This document shows positions 8,820-17,030 of a stretch of DNA of 64,000 nucleotides, one piece after another; within the stretch, counting starts at the first letter, position 1, and each line of letters begins with the position of its first letter. The notes below the pieces were generated by a model that did no database searches, was not told the origin of the DNA, and saw only the letters and a list, made by a program, of their open reading frames with translations. This DNA is from Sphingomonas sp. CROZ-RG-20F-R02-07 (GTDB lineage: Bacteria; Pseudomonadota; Alphaproteobacteria; Sphingomonadales; Sphingomonadaceae): assembly GCF_022662335.1 (NCBI RefSeq), contig NZ_JAKNQJ010000013.1, forward strand, positions 1 through 64,000. The letters are read 5' to 3'. A program made the translations under genes and the position numbers.

Positions 8820-9716
8820 TCAGCTCCGCCGCACCGAAGCCCGCGCCAGCTTGCGGTCCTCCAGCGAATAATAGAGCCAGGTCGTCCCGTCGGTGACGAT
8901 CGCCGAGGCCGCAAAGGCGATGTCGGTGGCGCCGCGATCGGCGGCGGGGGGCGGCGTGATGAGCGGTTGCAGCCCGCGCGCCACCACCTTGGTGATGTCC
9001 CGGTCGAACGCCACCCAGCCGATCCGCCAGCGCGCGTCACGCGTCGCGCCATTGTAGAACATCACCGGCATCTCGGGATCGCTCATCAGCATCGGCCCCG
9101 TCGACAGATGCCAGTCGTCCCACGAATCCGCGCGCGGCTGGAACGGCGGCGTCTGCTCGGTCCACGCCTCGCCGACGCCCGCGCCCGTCGCCATGCCGAC
9201 GCGCGACGCCTCGTCCGCGGCATATTCGTAGAACAGCCGCCAAGATCCGTCCGGCGCCTGCGCCAGCGTCGCTTCCTTGGTGTTGCCCTCCGAATCGCTG
9301 GAGGCGAGCGCCACGCCGGTCTTCGTCAACGAATGGATGTCCGGCCCTTCGGCGCGCGACAATTCGCCATGCGCCATGTCGGCGGTCACCGCGGTGTAGA
9401 GCACCGCATAGGAGCCGTCTTCGCGGCGCAGCACGGTCGGATCCTCGACGCCGCCGATGTCCACCGGCTCGGGGCCGGGCACGATGCACGGCGCGTCGTC
9501 CATCTGGAAGGTGCGGCCGTCCTGGCTCCAGCCCGCCCAGATCACGCCCGTGTCGGTGCGCGCCATCGTGGCCGAGGGCACCGCGCGCACCATGATGCCG
9601 AGCCGCCCGTCGGGTTCGGCCCAGACGAACGGGCTCATGTGATCGCGCTCGAGCAGCGCGGGCGGCCCGAGCAGCGTGACGGGCTCGATCGCCTCGGCGT
9701 TGAAATCGACGCTCAT
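8820..9716 (-). CDS. GH130/GH43-like five-bladed beta-propeller glycosidase or phosphorylase
   Basis: A 298-residue protein without a signal peptide. It has the repeated blades of the GH43/GH32/GH130 superfamily: SPFVWAEPDGRLGIMVRA, GGVEDPTVLRREDGSYAVLYTA, WRLFYEYAAD, MFYNGATRDARWRIGWV and the closing TTWLYYSLEDRKLARASV. The GGVEDP blade and the WLYY.LED close resemble GH130 mannoside phosphorylases, but substrate and mechanism are not certain. Its ATG overlaps the stop of the SDR gene (ATGA), so the two are translated together. This suggests that the SDR acts on the sugar released by this enzyme or on a related compound. Confidence 0.72.
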   Translation of the reverse strand: MSVDFNAEAIEPVTLLGPPALLERDHMSPFVWAEPDGRLGIMVRAVPSATMARTDTGVIWAGWSQDGRTFQMDDAPCIVPGPEPVDIGGVEDPTVLRREDGSYAVLYTAVTADMAHGELSRAEGPDIHSLTKTGVALASSDSEGNTKEATLAQAPDGSWRLFYEYAADEASRVGMATGAGVGEAWTEQTPPFQPRADSWDDWHLSTGPMLMSDPEMPVMFYNGATRDARWRIGWVAFDRDITKVVARGLQPLITPPPAADRGATDIAFAASAIVTDGTTWLYYSLEDRKLARASVRRS

Positions 9717-10477
9717 GCGCCCAGCGCCTGCATCAGCGACAGCCCACCATCGATCACGATGCGCGCGCCGGTGATATAGGTCGCCTGGTCCGACGACAGC
9801 CACACCGCCAGCGCGGCGACCTCGGCCGGGGTGCCGGCGCGCTTCATCGGGATGTTCGCCTCCAGCGACTGGCGATAGGCGGCGTCGGTCATCGCGCGTT
9901 CGTTCATCGGTGTCAGGATCATGCCCGGCTCGATCGCGTTGACGCGCATGCCGTTCGGCGCCTCCTCGATCGCCATCGTCTCGACGAGGTTGGTGAGTCC
10001 GCCCTTGGCCGCGCAATAATCCGCCCCGCCCGAGCGCACCGCATAGGCGTGGATCGACGAGATGTGGATGATCGAACCCGCGACATCGGGCTTGCGCGCG
10101 GTGATGAAGCGGCGCGAGGTGAGGAACGCGCCGGTCAGGTCGGTGTCGAGCATCCGCTGCCACTGGGCGAGCGTCATGTCGCGCACCTTCACGCCCGCCA
10201 TGTTCAGCCCGGCGGAATTGACCAGCACCGAGGCCGGGCCGAACGCCTGTTCCACCGCGGTGAAGGCCCGCTCGACCGAATGTTCGTCGTTCACGTCCGC
10301 CTGCACCGTGATCGCGCGGCCGCCACCGGCGCGGACCGCATCCGCGGTGACGTCGGCAGCCTTGTCGTCCGAATGGTAGAGCACCGCGACATCGTCCTGC
10401 ACCGCACCGAAGGCGGTCGCACATCCCGCGCCGATCCCCGATTCCGCCCCCGTCACCACCACGCACCTGCCAGCCAT
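9713..10477 (-). CDS. SDR-family oxidoreductase (sugar dehydrogenase-like)
   Basis: A 254-residue short-chain dehydrogenase. The Rossmann motif TGAESGIG is at residues 9-16 and VNSAG follows. The catalytic Ser is in IHISSIHAY, and the Tyr/Lys pair is in DYCAAKGG. The C-terminal TGARIVIDGG is typical of classical SDRs such as glucose 1-dehydrogenase. Three ATG codons follow each other at 10483, 10480 and 10477. GAGGAG sits directly before them, so the last one has the best six-base spacing. It is the first gene of a coupled pair with the GH130-like gene. The substrate is unknown; carbohydrate is inferred from the partner. Confidence 0.85.
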   Translation of the reverse strand: MAGRCVVVTGAESGIGAGCATAFGAVQDDVAVLYHSDDKAADVTADAVRAGGGRAITVQADVNDEHSVERAFTAVEQAFGPASVLVNSAGLNMAGVKVRDMTLAQWQRMLDTDLTGAFLTSRRFITARKPDVAGSIIHISSIHAYAVRSGGADYCAAKGGLTNLVETMAIEEAPNGMRVNAIEPGMILTPMNERAMTDAAYRQSLEANIPMKRAGTPAEVAALAVWLSSDQATYITGARIVIDGGLSLMQALGA

Positions 10478-10615
10478 CATCATCTCCTCGTTTGACCATC
10501 GTAACGATCCGCGCGCGGCGCGGTTTCGTGGGCGGTGCCGGATGACGGATAATTCACCCTGCCCTACAGCGAACCGATATGGTTCATCATGACCGGTTTT
10601 TGCAGGAGACAGGCC

Positions 10616-11155
10616 ATGGACGTGAATCAGGCGATCGACGCGATCATCGCGCGTGAGGGCGGTTATGGGAACGACCCGCGCGACCGGGGCGGCGCGACCC
10701 GATTCGGCATCACCCAGGCGACCGCGCGGGCCTGCGGCTATGCCGGCGACCTGCGCGTGCTGCCGCGCGAGACCGCGGTGGCGATCTACCGGACGTTCTA
10801 TTGGTCGCGGCCGGGTCTGGACCGGGTGGCGACGCGCGCGCCCGATCTGGCGGTGACGCTGTTCGACACGGCGGTCAACATGGGCGTGGCCGTCGCGATC
10901 GGCTTCCTGCAACGCGCGCTGAACGCGCTCAACCGGGGCGCGGCGGACTATCCCGACGTCGCACCCGACGGCCAACTGGGGCCAGCGACGCTGGCGGCGC
11001 TCGACGGCTTTCTCGCGCATCGCGGCACGGGCGGGGCGGCGGTGCTCGGCAAGGCGGTCGAGGCGCTGAAGGGCGCGCGCTACGTGTCGCTCGCCGAGCA
11101 GCGGCCGGCGGACGAGGCGTTCCTCTATGGCTGGCTCGCGAACCGGATGGGATAG
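10616..11155 (+). CDS. GH108 endolysin-type N-acetylmuramidase
   Basis: A 179-residue phage-type lysozyme of glycoside hydrolase family 108. The catalytic motif is REGGYGNDPRDRGGATRFGIT, with Glu14 as the general acid. The C-terminal half (PDGQLGPATLAALDGFL) reads as the PG_binding_3 helical domain usual in this family. There is no signal peptide, as expected for an enzyme released through a holin. The ATG at 10616 has GGAG about 8 bases upstream and fits the family start; an ATG at 10589 is less likely. A holin-like gene follows 59 bases downstream, so the two form a lysis-type module. No other phage genes are near. Confidence 0.88.
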   Translation: MDVNQAIDAIIAREGGYGNDPRDRGGATRFGITQATARACGYAGDLRVLPRETAVAIYRTFYWSRPGLDRVATRAPDLAVTLFDTAVNMGVAVAIGFLQRALNALNRGAADYPDVAPDGQLGPATLAALDGFLAHRGTGGAAVLGKAVEALKGARYVSLAEQRPADEAFLYGWLANRMG

Positions 11156-11163
11156 CGATCCTG

Positions 11164-11190
11164 CCTCCACTTCCTCCACTTCCTCCACTT
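11164..11190. repeat. Three tandem copies of CCTCCACTT
   Basis: Three perfect copies of a 9-base unit fill the gap between the endolysin stop and the holin-like start. Two copies of the same unit recur at 20476-20493. Confidence 0.85.
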
Positions 11191-11214
11191 CACCCCTGTC
11201 CGAAAGGCACGACG

Positions 11215-11481
11215 ATGGACGATACCGACCCCGCCGACACCGATCGCTGGACCCGCCGCGCGCGGCCGAGCTTTCTCTACGTGATGTACGCGCTGCTGCT
11301 CTGGGCGATCCCGATGGGGTTCGTCGCCGCGGTGCGTCCCGCCATGGCCACGGCGATCGCGCGCGGCATGGCCGCCTATTGGGCGGCGATCCCAGAGCCG
11401 CTCTATGCGCTCTTCGGCACCGGCTATCTCGGCTATACCGTGGCGCGGACCTGGGGGAAGGCGGTGGGCGCCGAGAAGTGA
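11215..11481 (+). CDS. Holin-like small membrane protein
   Basis: An 88-residue protein with an acidic N-terminus (DDTDPADTD), then two or three membrane segments (about 20-40, a weaker one near 44-60 and 62-78) and a basic tail. Size, topology and position directly after a GH108 endolysin match the three-TM holins found with phage or gene-transfer-agent lysis cassettes. Such a protein would let the muramidase reach the periplasm. A GAAAGG about 8 bases before the ATG is a weak ribosome site. The family assignment rests mainly on context and topology. Both genes may be a domesticated remnant, because no capsid or packaging genes lie around them. Confidence 0.65.
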   Translation: MDDTDPADTDRWTRRARPSFLYVMYALLLWAIPMGFVAAVRPAMATAIARGMAAYWAAIPEPLYALFGTGYLGYTVARTWGKAVGAEK

Positions 11482-11487
11482 CGCGGT

Positions 11488-11515
11488 GTTGCACGGCGGC
11501 GGGCGCGTCCTACAT
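11488..11515 (+). promoter_or_regulatory. Possible heat-shock (RpoH) promoter of hslVU
   Basis: GTTG (11488-11491) and CCTACAT (11509-11515) are 17 bases apart. They resemble the alphaproteobacterial RpoH consensus CTTG-N17-CYTATNT with one mismatch in each half. The predicted transcript would begin almost at the hslV ATG (11524). Confidence 0.4.
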
Positions 11516-11523
11516 CGCGGGGC

Positions 11524-12087
11524 ATGAGTGAGAACAACCATGCCGCGCCCGTCTGGCACGGCACCACCATCCTGTCGGTCCGGCGCGGCGGCAAGGTCGT
11601 CGTGATCGGCGACGGCCAGGTCTCGATGGGCCAGACGGTGATGAAGCCCAATGCGCGCAAGGTGCGGCGGCTCGGCGACGGCAGCGTGATCGGCGGTTTC
11701 GCGGGTGCGACCGCGGACGCGTTCACGCTGTTCGAGCGGCTGGAGCGCAAGCTGGAACAGCATCGCGGCCAGTTGCTGCGCGCCGCGGTCGAGCTGGCCA
11801 AGGATTGGCGCACCGACAAATATCTGCGCAACCTGGAGGCGATGATGATCGTCGCCGACAAGGACGTGACGCTGATCCTGACCGGCAATGGCGACGTGCT
11901 GGAGCCCGAGGCGGGCGTGGCGGCGATCGGCTCGGGCGGCAATTACGCGCTCGCCGCCGCCCGCGCGCTGGTCGATTACGAGGCGGATGCCGAGACGATC
12001 TGCCGCAAGGCGATGGCGATCGCCGCCGAGGTGTGCGTCTATACCAACGACCGCTTGACCGTGGAAACGCTGGACAGCGTGACCTGA
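11524..12087 (+). CDS. hslV: ATP-dependent protease HslV (ClpQ) peptidase subunit
   Basis: A 187-residue proteasome-like N-terminal nucleophile protease. Removal of a 13-residue propeptide exposes Thr14 in WHGTTILSV as the nucleophile. [11 protein letters not shown] and [17 protein letters not shown] are family signatures, and length and end are normal. HslV forms a double hexamer capped by HslU and degrades misfolded or regulatory proteins in the cytoplasm. hslU follows 81 bases downstream. There is little ribosome-site sequence before the ATG, and a heat-shock-like promoter ends only nine bases upstream, so the message may be nearly leaderless (inference). Confidence 0.97.
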   Translation: MSENNHAAPVWHGTTILSVRRGGKVVVIGDGQVSMGQTVMKPNARKVRRLGDGSVIGGFAGATADAFTLFERLERKLEQHRGQLLRAAVELAKDWRTDKYLRNLEAMMIVADKDVTLILTGNGDVLEPEAGVAAIGSGGNYALAAARALVDYEADAETICRKAMAIAAEVCVYTNDRLTVETLDSVT

Positions 12088-12168
12088 GCCTTCCCCCGGT
12101 CAGCCTCGGCGGGCGGCCTCCCTCTGCCGCAGCCGATTTCGACCTTGCCCGAAACGAACGGTAATCTG

Positions 12169-13464
12169 ATGAACGAAGCCCTCACCCCCAAGGCCATCGT
12201 CGCAGCGCTCGATGCGCACATCATCGGCCAGGCCGACGCCAAGCGCGCGGTCGCGGTCGCGATGCGCAACCGCTGGCGCCGTCAGCAGCTCTCCGCCGAC
12301 CTGCGCGACGAGGTGACGCCCAAGAACATCCTGATGATCGGGCCCACCGGCTGCGGCAAGACCGAGATCAGCCGCCGTCTGGCGAAGCTCGCCGACGCGC
12401 CGTTCGTGAAGGTGGAGGCGACCAAGTTCACCGAGGTCGGCTATGTCGGCCGCGACGTGGAGCAGATCGCGCGCGACTTGGTGGAGGAAGCGATCCGGCT
12501 TGAGCGCGAGCGCCGCCGCGCCGCGGTGAAGGACAAGGCGGAGGAGGCGGCGATGAAGCGGCTGCTCGACGCGCTGGTCGGCAAGGATTCGAGCGCCGCC
12601 ACGCGCGAGAGCTTCAAGCAGCGCTTCGCCGACGGTCATCTCGATTCGACCGAGATCGAGATCGAGGTGGAACAGGCCCAGTCCACGCCGTTCGAGATCC
12701 CCGGCGGCGCGCCGCAGATGATAAACCTCGGCGAGATGATGAAGTCGTTCGGCGGTGGCCAGCCGCTGAAGCGCCGCAAGCTGACCGTGCCCTCGGCGTG
12801 GGAGAAGCTGGTGGAGGAGGAGGCGGACAAGCGCCTCGACCAGGACGACGTCGCGCGCACCGCCTTGGCCGATGCCGAGGCGAACGGGATCGTGTTCCTC
12901 GACGAGATCGACAAGATCGCGGTGAGCGACGTGCGCGGCGGATCGGTCAGCCGCGAGGGCGTCCAGCGCGACCTGCTGCCGCTGATCGAGGGCACCACCG
13001 TCGCCACCAAATATGGGCCGATGAAGACCGACCACATCCTCTTCATCGCCAGCGGCGCGTTCCACGTCGCCAAGCCCAGCGACCTGCTGCCCGAGCTTCA
13101 GGGCCGCCTGCCGATCCGCGTCGAGCTGAAGGGCCTGACCGAGAGCGATTTCGTGGCGATCCTGTCGGACACCAAGGCGTCGCTGCCCGCGCAGTACAAG
13201 GCGCTGATCGCGACCGAGGGTGTCCGCGTCGATTTCACCGAGGACGGCATCGCCGCGATCGCGCGCATCGCCGCCGAGGTGAACGCCGATATCGAGAATA
13301 TCGGCGCGCGCCGGCTGCAGACGGTGATGGAGAAGCTGCTCGAGGAGGTGAGCTTCGATGCCGAAGACCGGCAGGGCACGCAGGTGACGGTGGACGGCGC
13401 CTATGTCGACGCGCAACTCGCCGCCCTCGCGCGCAACACCGATCTCAGCCGCTTCGTGCTCTAG
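12169..13464 (+). CDS. hslU: ATP-dependent protease ATPase subunit HslU (ClpY)
   Basis: A 431-residue AAA+ unfoldase that binds, unfolds and feeds substrates to HslV. Walker A GPTGCGKT is at residues 58-65, the pore motif lies in [10 protein letters not shown], Walker B is [11 protein letters not shown] and the C-terminal LSRFVL tail inserts into HslV. The family's inserted I domain is present between them. The ATG at 12169 ([15 protein letters not shown]) matches the family start; an in-frame ATG at 12145 adds an unconserved extension. It is co-directional with hslV, so the two very likely form one operon. Confidence 0.97.
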   Translation: MNEALTPKAIVAALDAHIIGQADAKRAVAVAMRNRWRRQQLSADLRDEVTPKNILMIGPTGCGKTEISRRLAKLADAPFVKVEATKFTEVGYVGRDVEQIARDLVEEAIRLERERRRAAVKDKAEEAAMKRLLDALVGKDSSAATRESFKQRFADGHLDSTEIEIEVEQAQSTPFEIPGGAPQMINLGEMMKSFGGGQPLKRRKLTVPSAWEKLVEEEADKRLDQDDVARTALADAEANGIVFLDEIDKIAVSDVRGGSVSREGVQRDLLPLIEGTTVATKYGPMKTDHILFIASGAFHVAKPSDLLPELQGRLPIRVELKGLTESDFVAILSDTKASLPAQYKALIATEGVRVDFTEDGIAAIARIAAEVNADIENIGARRLQTVMEKLLEEVSFDAEDRQGTQVTVDGAYVDAQLAALARNTDLSRFVL

Positions 13465-13495
13465 GATGGGATCACGTCACCCTGTTCCGGTCGCC

Positions 13496-13524
13496 CCGAG
13501 CCCGTGTTGCAGGATAAGGCTCGG
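13496..13524. terminator. Hairpin after hslU, possible terminator
   Basis: CCGAGCC (13496-13502) pairs perfectly with GGCTCGG (13518-13524), 32 bases after the hslU stop. There is no U-run, so the role is uncertain. Confidence 0.3.
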
Positions 13525-13536
13525 CCGCGGAGAGCG

Positions 13537-13562
13537 TGCTTCGACAAGCTCGGCACGAACGG
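13537..13562. repeat. Half REP-like element
   Basis: A single arm containing GCTTCGACAAGCTCGGCACG, the core of the palindromic elements at 8648-8735 and 20127-20214. The matching inverted arm is missing, so this looks like a decayed or solo half. It lies in the 134-base gap between hslU and a convergent lipoprotein gene. Confidence 0.65.
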
Positions 13563-13598
13563 AGGTCAGGGGATCAAACGAACGTCGTCCCCTGAACG

Positions 13599-14009
13599 TC
13601 ACCGCCGATAGGGGATGAACGCGCCGAAGCTGCAACTGCCGTTCGGAAAGCGGCTGGTGCGGTCAACGGTGCGGGCGATGTCGCCGCGGCACAATTGGGT
13701 GGTGGGCGTGCTGGTGATGAGGATGTCGTCGTTGCCGACGCCCTCGCAGCCGCCTGCCGTATCCGTGCGGTATTTCAACCGAGGGCTGACCGTGTAGACG
13801 AGCGTCGATCCATAGGCCTGCACGTTGCTGCCCGAGCGCAACTGGATCTGGTCGATGCAGCTCGTGGGTTCGCCGGGGGTGAGGCCCGCCAGCGCGGTCG
13901 CGAGCTTCTGCTGCTGCGCCGCCTGATCCTGCGCGGCGCGTGCGCGCTCGCCGGGTGTCTGGACGCAGGCCGCGAGGCCGAGAAGGGGGAGCAAGACCAT
14001 GGTTTTCAT
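13599..14009 (-). CDS. Small lipoprotein of unknown function
   Basis: A 136-residue secreted lipoprotein. The N-terminus MKTMVLLPLLGLAAC carries a lipobox (LAAC), giving lipidation at Cys15. Next comes a charged, glutamine-rich helix (ERARAAQDQAAQQQKLATALAGL), then a compact C-terminal domain with four further cysteines (SCIDQ, GGCEG, QLCRG, GSCSF). These could form disulfides in the periplasm. AGGAG lies six bases before the ATG at 14009. It is in the same direction as the glyoxalase genes upstream (stop of gloB 26 bases away) and may be co-transcribed with them. I do not recognise a named family. Confidence 0.8.
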   Translation of the reverse strand: MKTMVLLPLLGLAACVQTPGERARAAQDQAAQQQKLATALAGLTPGEPTSCIDQIQLRSGSNVQAYGSTLVYTVSPRLKYRTDTAGGCEGVGNDDILITSTPTTQLCRGDIARTVDRTSRFPNGSCSFGAFIPYRR

Positions 14010-14034
14010 CGCAAACTCCTGTTCCCCCTCGCGC

Positions 14035-14769
14035 TCAACCCTTGAAGTCGTCCTTGGCTGCACGCAGCTCGGCAAATCGCTCGGGCGTCGTCGCGCGCAG
14101 GAACGGATTGGTCGTGCGTTCCAGCCCCATCGTCGTCGGGATCGTCGCCTCGCCCTCGGCACGCATCCCGTCGACCGCGATCCGGCGTTCGGCGATCGCG
14201 GCATTGTCGGGCTCCGCCGTCACCGCGAAGGCGGCGTTGGAGGCGGTATATTCATGCCCGCAATAGACCTTGGTGTCATCGGGCAGCGCGGCATAGCGCT
14301 GGAAATTGGCGAACATCTGCTCGGCCGTGCCCTCGAACAGCCGGCCGCAGCCCATCGCGAACAGCGTGTCGCCGGTGAACAGCGCGCCGAGTTCCTCGAA
14401 ATGGAAGGCGATGTGTCCCGCCGTGTGGCCCGGCACCGCCATCACCTTGCCGGTGAAGGTGCCGAGACGGACGACATCGCCTTCGCCGATCATCGTGTCG
14501 AGCGTCGGGATCTTGGCCGCCTCGGCGCGCGGGCCGGTGACGGTGGCGCCCGCCGCCTTCATCGCCGCGTTGCCGTCGGTATGGTCGGGGTGCCAATGCG
14601 TCGTCCACACCTGCGAGACGTGCCAGCCGCGCGCCTTGGCCTCGGCGAGCACCGGGCCCGCGTCGCCCGGATCGACGACGGCGGCATCCGCGGTCGTCGG
14701 ATCGTAGATCAGCCAGGCATAATTGTCCGCCAGCACGGGGACGCGGACGATCTCCAGATCCTTGGCCAT
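14035..14769 (-). CDS. gloB: Hydroxyacylglutathione hydrolase (glyoxalase II)
   Basis: A 244-residue metallo-beta-lactamase-fold thioesterase that hydrolyses S-lactoylglutathione to lactate and glutathione. The metal motif THWHPDHTDGN gives His58, His60, Asp62 and His63. The remaining ligands fall in VPGHTAGH, FTGDTLF and VYCGHEYT, and the C-terminal region NPFLRA is that of glyoxalase II rather than a lactamase. Its ATG overlaps by one base the stop of the glyoxalase I gene just upstream, so the methylglyoxal detoxification pathway is encoded as a coupled pair. Confidence 0.95.
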   Translation of the reverse strand: MAKDLEIVRVPVLADNYAWLIYDPTTADAAVVDPGDAGPVLAEAKARGWHVSQVWTTHWHPDHTDGNAAMKAAGATVTGPRAEAAKIPTLDTMIGEGDVVRLGTFTGKVMAVPGHTAGHIAFHFEELGALFTGDTLFAMGCGRLFEGTAEQMFANFQRYAALPDDTKVYCGHEYTASNAAFAVTAEPDNAAIAERRIAVDGMRAEGEATIPTTMGLERTTNPFLRATTPERFAELRAAKDDFKG

Positions 14770-15203
14770 CACCATTCCCCCGTGTTGGGCATCGACGACC
14801 AGGGCTCGGCGGGTTCGAGCACGCCGTCCTGCAGCAGCTCGATCGAGATGCCGTCGGGCGTGCGGACGAACGCCATATGGCCGTCGCGCGGCGGACGGTT
14901 GATCGTCTCGCCGGCGTCCATCAGCCGCTGGCAGGTCTCGTAGATATTCTCCACGCGGTACGCCAGATGGCCGAAGTTGCGGCCACCCGAATAGCTTTCG
15001 GGGTCCCAATTGTGGGTCAGCTCCACCTCGGCGTTCGCGCGCTCGCCCGGCGCGTTCATGTCCTCGGGCGTGGCGAGGAAGATCAGCGTGAAGCGGCCCT
15101 TCTCGTTCTCCATCCGCCGCACCTCCTTCAGCCCGAGCAGCGTGAAGAAGCGGATCGTCGCGTCCGGATCGGTGACGCGGATCATGGTGTGGAGATATTT
15201 CAT
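14769..15203 (-). CDS. gloA: Lactoylglutathione lyase (glyoxalase I), VOC family
   Basis: A 144-residue vicinal-oxygen-chelate enzyme. It turns the hemithioacetal of methylglyoxal and glutathione into S-lactoylglutathione, the substrate of the next gene. Likely metal ligands are His5 (KYLHTMIRV), the Glu in AEVELTHNW, the His in FGHLAYRV and the Glu in GISIELLQ, matching the H/E/H/E pattern of bacterial GloA. Length is normal. CGGAG is spaced seven bases from the ATG at 15203. It is the first gene of the gloA-gloB pair, which may extend to the lipoprotein gene. Confidence 0.94.
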   Translation of the reverse strand: MKYLHTMIRVTDPDATIRFFTLLGLKEVRRMENEKGRFTLIFLATPEDMNAPGERANAEVELTHNWDPESYSGGRNFGHLAYRVENIYETCQRLMDAGETINRPPRDGHMAFVRTPDGISIELLQDGVLEPAEPWSSMPNTGEW

Positions 15204-15294
15204 GCACGAACTCCGGTTGGTCGAATCCGGAGTTAGGGAGCGCGGGGGTGCGATGCCAGCGAGCGGCGCGGATTTTGTGCGCTCAGCGCGTCGC

Positions 15295-16086
15295 CTAGGG
15301 CTTCGCCGCGGGGGTCGCGGCGGCTGCGGGAGCGACGGGCGCGGGGTTCGCGGCGGTGGCCGCGGGCACGTCGAACTGGCGCAGCGCCACCACCGCGCTG
15401 CGCCCGGCGGGGCCGTTGGGCTGGATCCGCGCCGCCTGCGCCCAGGCCTCGCGCGCTGCCGCCTCGTCATGGCCGAGCGCGGCGATGTTGCCCGCCTCGA
15501 GCTGGACCGAGGCGTCGTCCGCGGCGCGGCGCAGCGCCTGCGCGATATCCGCCCTGGCGCGCGGCAGATTGTCCATCCGCCGCGCGAGCGTGGCCGACAA
15601 CAGCCAGGCCAGCGGATCGTCGCCGGCGTTCACCAGCGCGCGGTCGATATCGTCGCGCGCGGCCTCCGGATCGTTCGCGGCGACCAGCGCGCGGGCGCGG
15701 TCGAGCTGCGCCTCGCCCAATGCAAGCCCGGTGAGCGTGCCGGCATCCAGCGCCGCGTTCAGATCGGCGCGCGCCTTGTCGGGCGCGCCCGCCGCGAGCC
15801 ACGCATTGCCCGCCTCGGCGCGGAAGGTGGCGGTGCGGGCGTCCCTGGCGAGATCGGCCGCCGCTTCGAATTCCGCCGCCGCCGCCGCCCAGTTCTTCTC
15901 GGCGGCAAAAGCGAGCCCCGCGCAGCCCCTGGCCGCGGCGCCCCCGCTCGCCCGCCAGCGCAGCGCCTCGGCGCGCGCGGCAGCGGGATCGGTCCGCGCC
16001 AGATCGACGCAGCGCTCGTACCGGTCGGCATGGGTGGCGAGCGGACCCGCCTGAAGCGCGGCGGCGGCGAGGATCGGGAATATCAT
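15295..16086 (-). CDS. TPR-repeat protein, secreted
   Basis: A 263-residue alanine-rich protein built of tetratricopeptide-like helical pairs. Examples are [51 protein letters not shown] and [13 protein letters not shown]. The first 13 residues ([13 protein letters not shown]) read as a short signal peptide. The tail is a proline/alanine-rich low-complexity stretch. Its ATG overlaps the stop of the upstream hydrolase gene (ATGA), so the two are co-translated. TPR proteins of this kind mediate protein contacts; no partner can be named. Confidence 0.8.
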   Translation of the reverse strand: MIFPILAAAALQAGPLATHADRYERCVDLARTDPAAARAEALRWRASGGAAARGCAGLAFAAEKNWAAAAAEFEAAADLARDARTATFRAEAGNAWLAAGAPDKARADLNAALDAGTLTGLALGEAQLDRARALVAANDPEAARDDIDRALVNAGDDPLAWLLSATLARRMDNLPRARADIAQALRRAADDASVQLEAGNIAALGHDEAAAREAWAQAARIQPNGPAGRSAVVALRQFDVPAATAANPAPVAPAAAATPAAKP

Positions 16087-16805
16087 GGGCGCGGCGTCAC
16101 ATCCTCGACCGCCCGGATGAGCATCGCGCGATCGGCGTCGCGCGACAGGCGGTGGTCGCCGTCCTTGACCAGCCACGTCTGCACATCCGCTGAACGGATC
16201 ATCTCGGCGAGCCGCACCGTGCGCGCCCAGGGCACGTCGCGATCCTGCATTCCCTGGAGCAGCCGCACCGGACCGTCGAACGCGATGTCGCCGAACATCA
16301 GCCGGTTCGCCTCGCCCGACGACCAGAAGGCGCGGGTGTAGAGCGTCGGCTCGGGGCCATAAGGGTTCTCGCGTTCGAGCCGCCCCTCGGTCAGCAGCCG
16401 CATCTTCTCGTCGGTGGTGAAGCCCCAATCGGTGAAATCGGGCGCGGGCGCGATCCCGACGAGCGCCGCGATCCGCTCGGGGCGCGCCTTGGCCGCCAGC
16501 AGCATCAGCCACCCGCCCATCGACGATCCGACCAGCACCACCGGCCCCTCGACGAGTTCGTCGATCGCCGCGAGCACATCGTCGCGCCATCCCGCCAGCG
16601 TCTGGTCGGCGAAATCGCCCTCGCTCTGCCCGCAGCCGCCATAATCGAAGCGCAGAAAGGCGCGCCCCTCGGCCTTCGCCCAGGCCTCCAGCGCCAGCGC
16701 CTTCGCCCCCTGCATGTCGGAGGCATAGCCCGGCAGGAAGATGACGGTCGGGCCGGTGCCCGGGGTGAGGCGATAGGCGAGGCGGGGGCGGGGCGTGTCG
16801 GTCAT
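16083..16805 (-). CDS. Alpha/beta hydrolase (ABHD10-like thioesterase/esterase)
   Basis: A 240-residue cytoplasmic serine hydrolase. The oxyanion segment is FLPGYASD and FRFDYGGCGQSEGDF follows. The nucleophile Ser95 sits in the elbow GSSMGG, and a late His is in VKDGDHRLSR. An Asp before it (GMQDRDVPW) completes a plausible triad. The G.GCG.S and DW segments resemble the ABHD10/acyl-thioesterase group, so a deacylating activity is plausible but the substrate is unknown. It is the first gene of a coupled pair with the TPR protein. Confidence 0.83.
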   Translation of the reverse strand: MTDTPRPRLAYRLTPGTGPTVIFLPGYASDMQGAKALALEAWAKAEGRAFLRFDYGGCGQSEGDFADQTLAGWRDDVLAAIDELVEGPVVLVGSSMGGWLMLLAAKARPERIAALVGIAPAPDFTDWGFTTDEKMRLLTEGRLERENPYGPEPTLYTRAFWSSGEANRLMFGDIAFDGPVRLLQGMQDRDVPWARTVRLAEMIRSADVQTWLVKDGDHRLSRDADRAMLIRAVEDVTPRP

Positions 16806-16826
16806 GCAGCCGCCCTTAGCCGATCG

Positions 16827-17030
16827 TCAGCCCGCCGCCGAGGGGCTGACGAACACCTGTTCGATCGGGCGCCCGAACAGTTCGGCGATGCGAAAGGCGA
16901 GGGGGAGCGAGGGATCGTAGCGCCCCGTTTCGATCGCGTTGACGCTCTGGCGCGACACATCGAGCCGTTCGGCCAGGTCGCCTTGGCTCCAGCCGCGTTC
17001 GGCGCGGAGCTGTTTTAGATGATTGGTCAT
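16827..17030 (-). CDS. XRE-family transcriptional regulator
   Basis: A 67-residue protein that is almost entirely one helix-turn-helix domain: LKQLRAERGWSQGDLAERLDVSRQSVNAIETGRY and so on, closing with PIEQVFV. Short regulators of this type usually act as repressors of their own operon. Its ATG overlaps the stop of the preceding four-helix membrane protein gene (ATGA), so the two are made together. Paired palindromes upstream of that gene (17464-17496) are candidate binding sites. Confidence 0.92.
   Translation of the reverse strand: MTNHLKQLRAERGWSQGDLAERLDVSRQSVNAIETGRYDPSLPLAFRIAELFGRPIEQVFVSPSAAG

Noticed and set aside
10601..11481. A full prophage around the endolysin and holin
   Set aside because: No integrase, capsid, portal, terminase or tail genes occur nearby; the neighbours are housekeeping genes.
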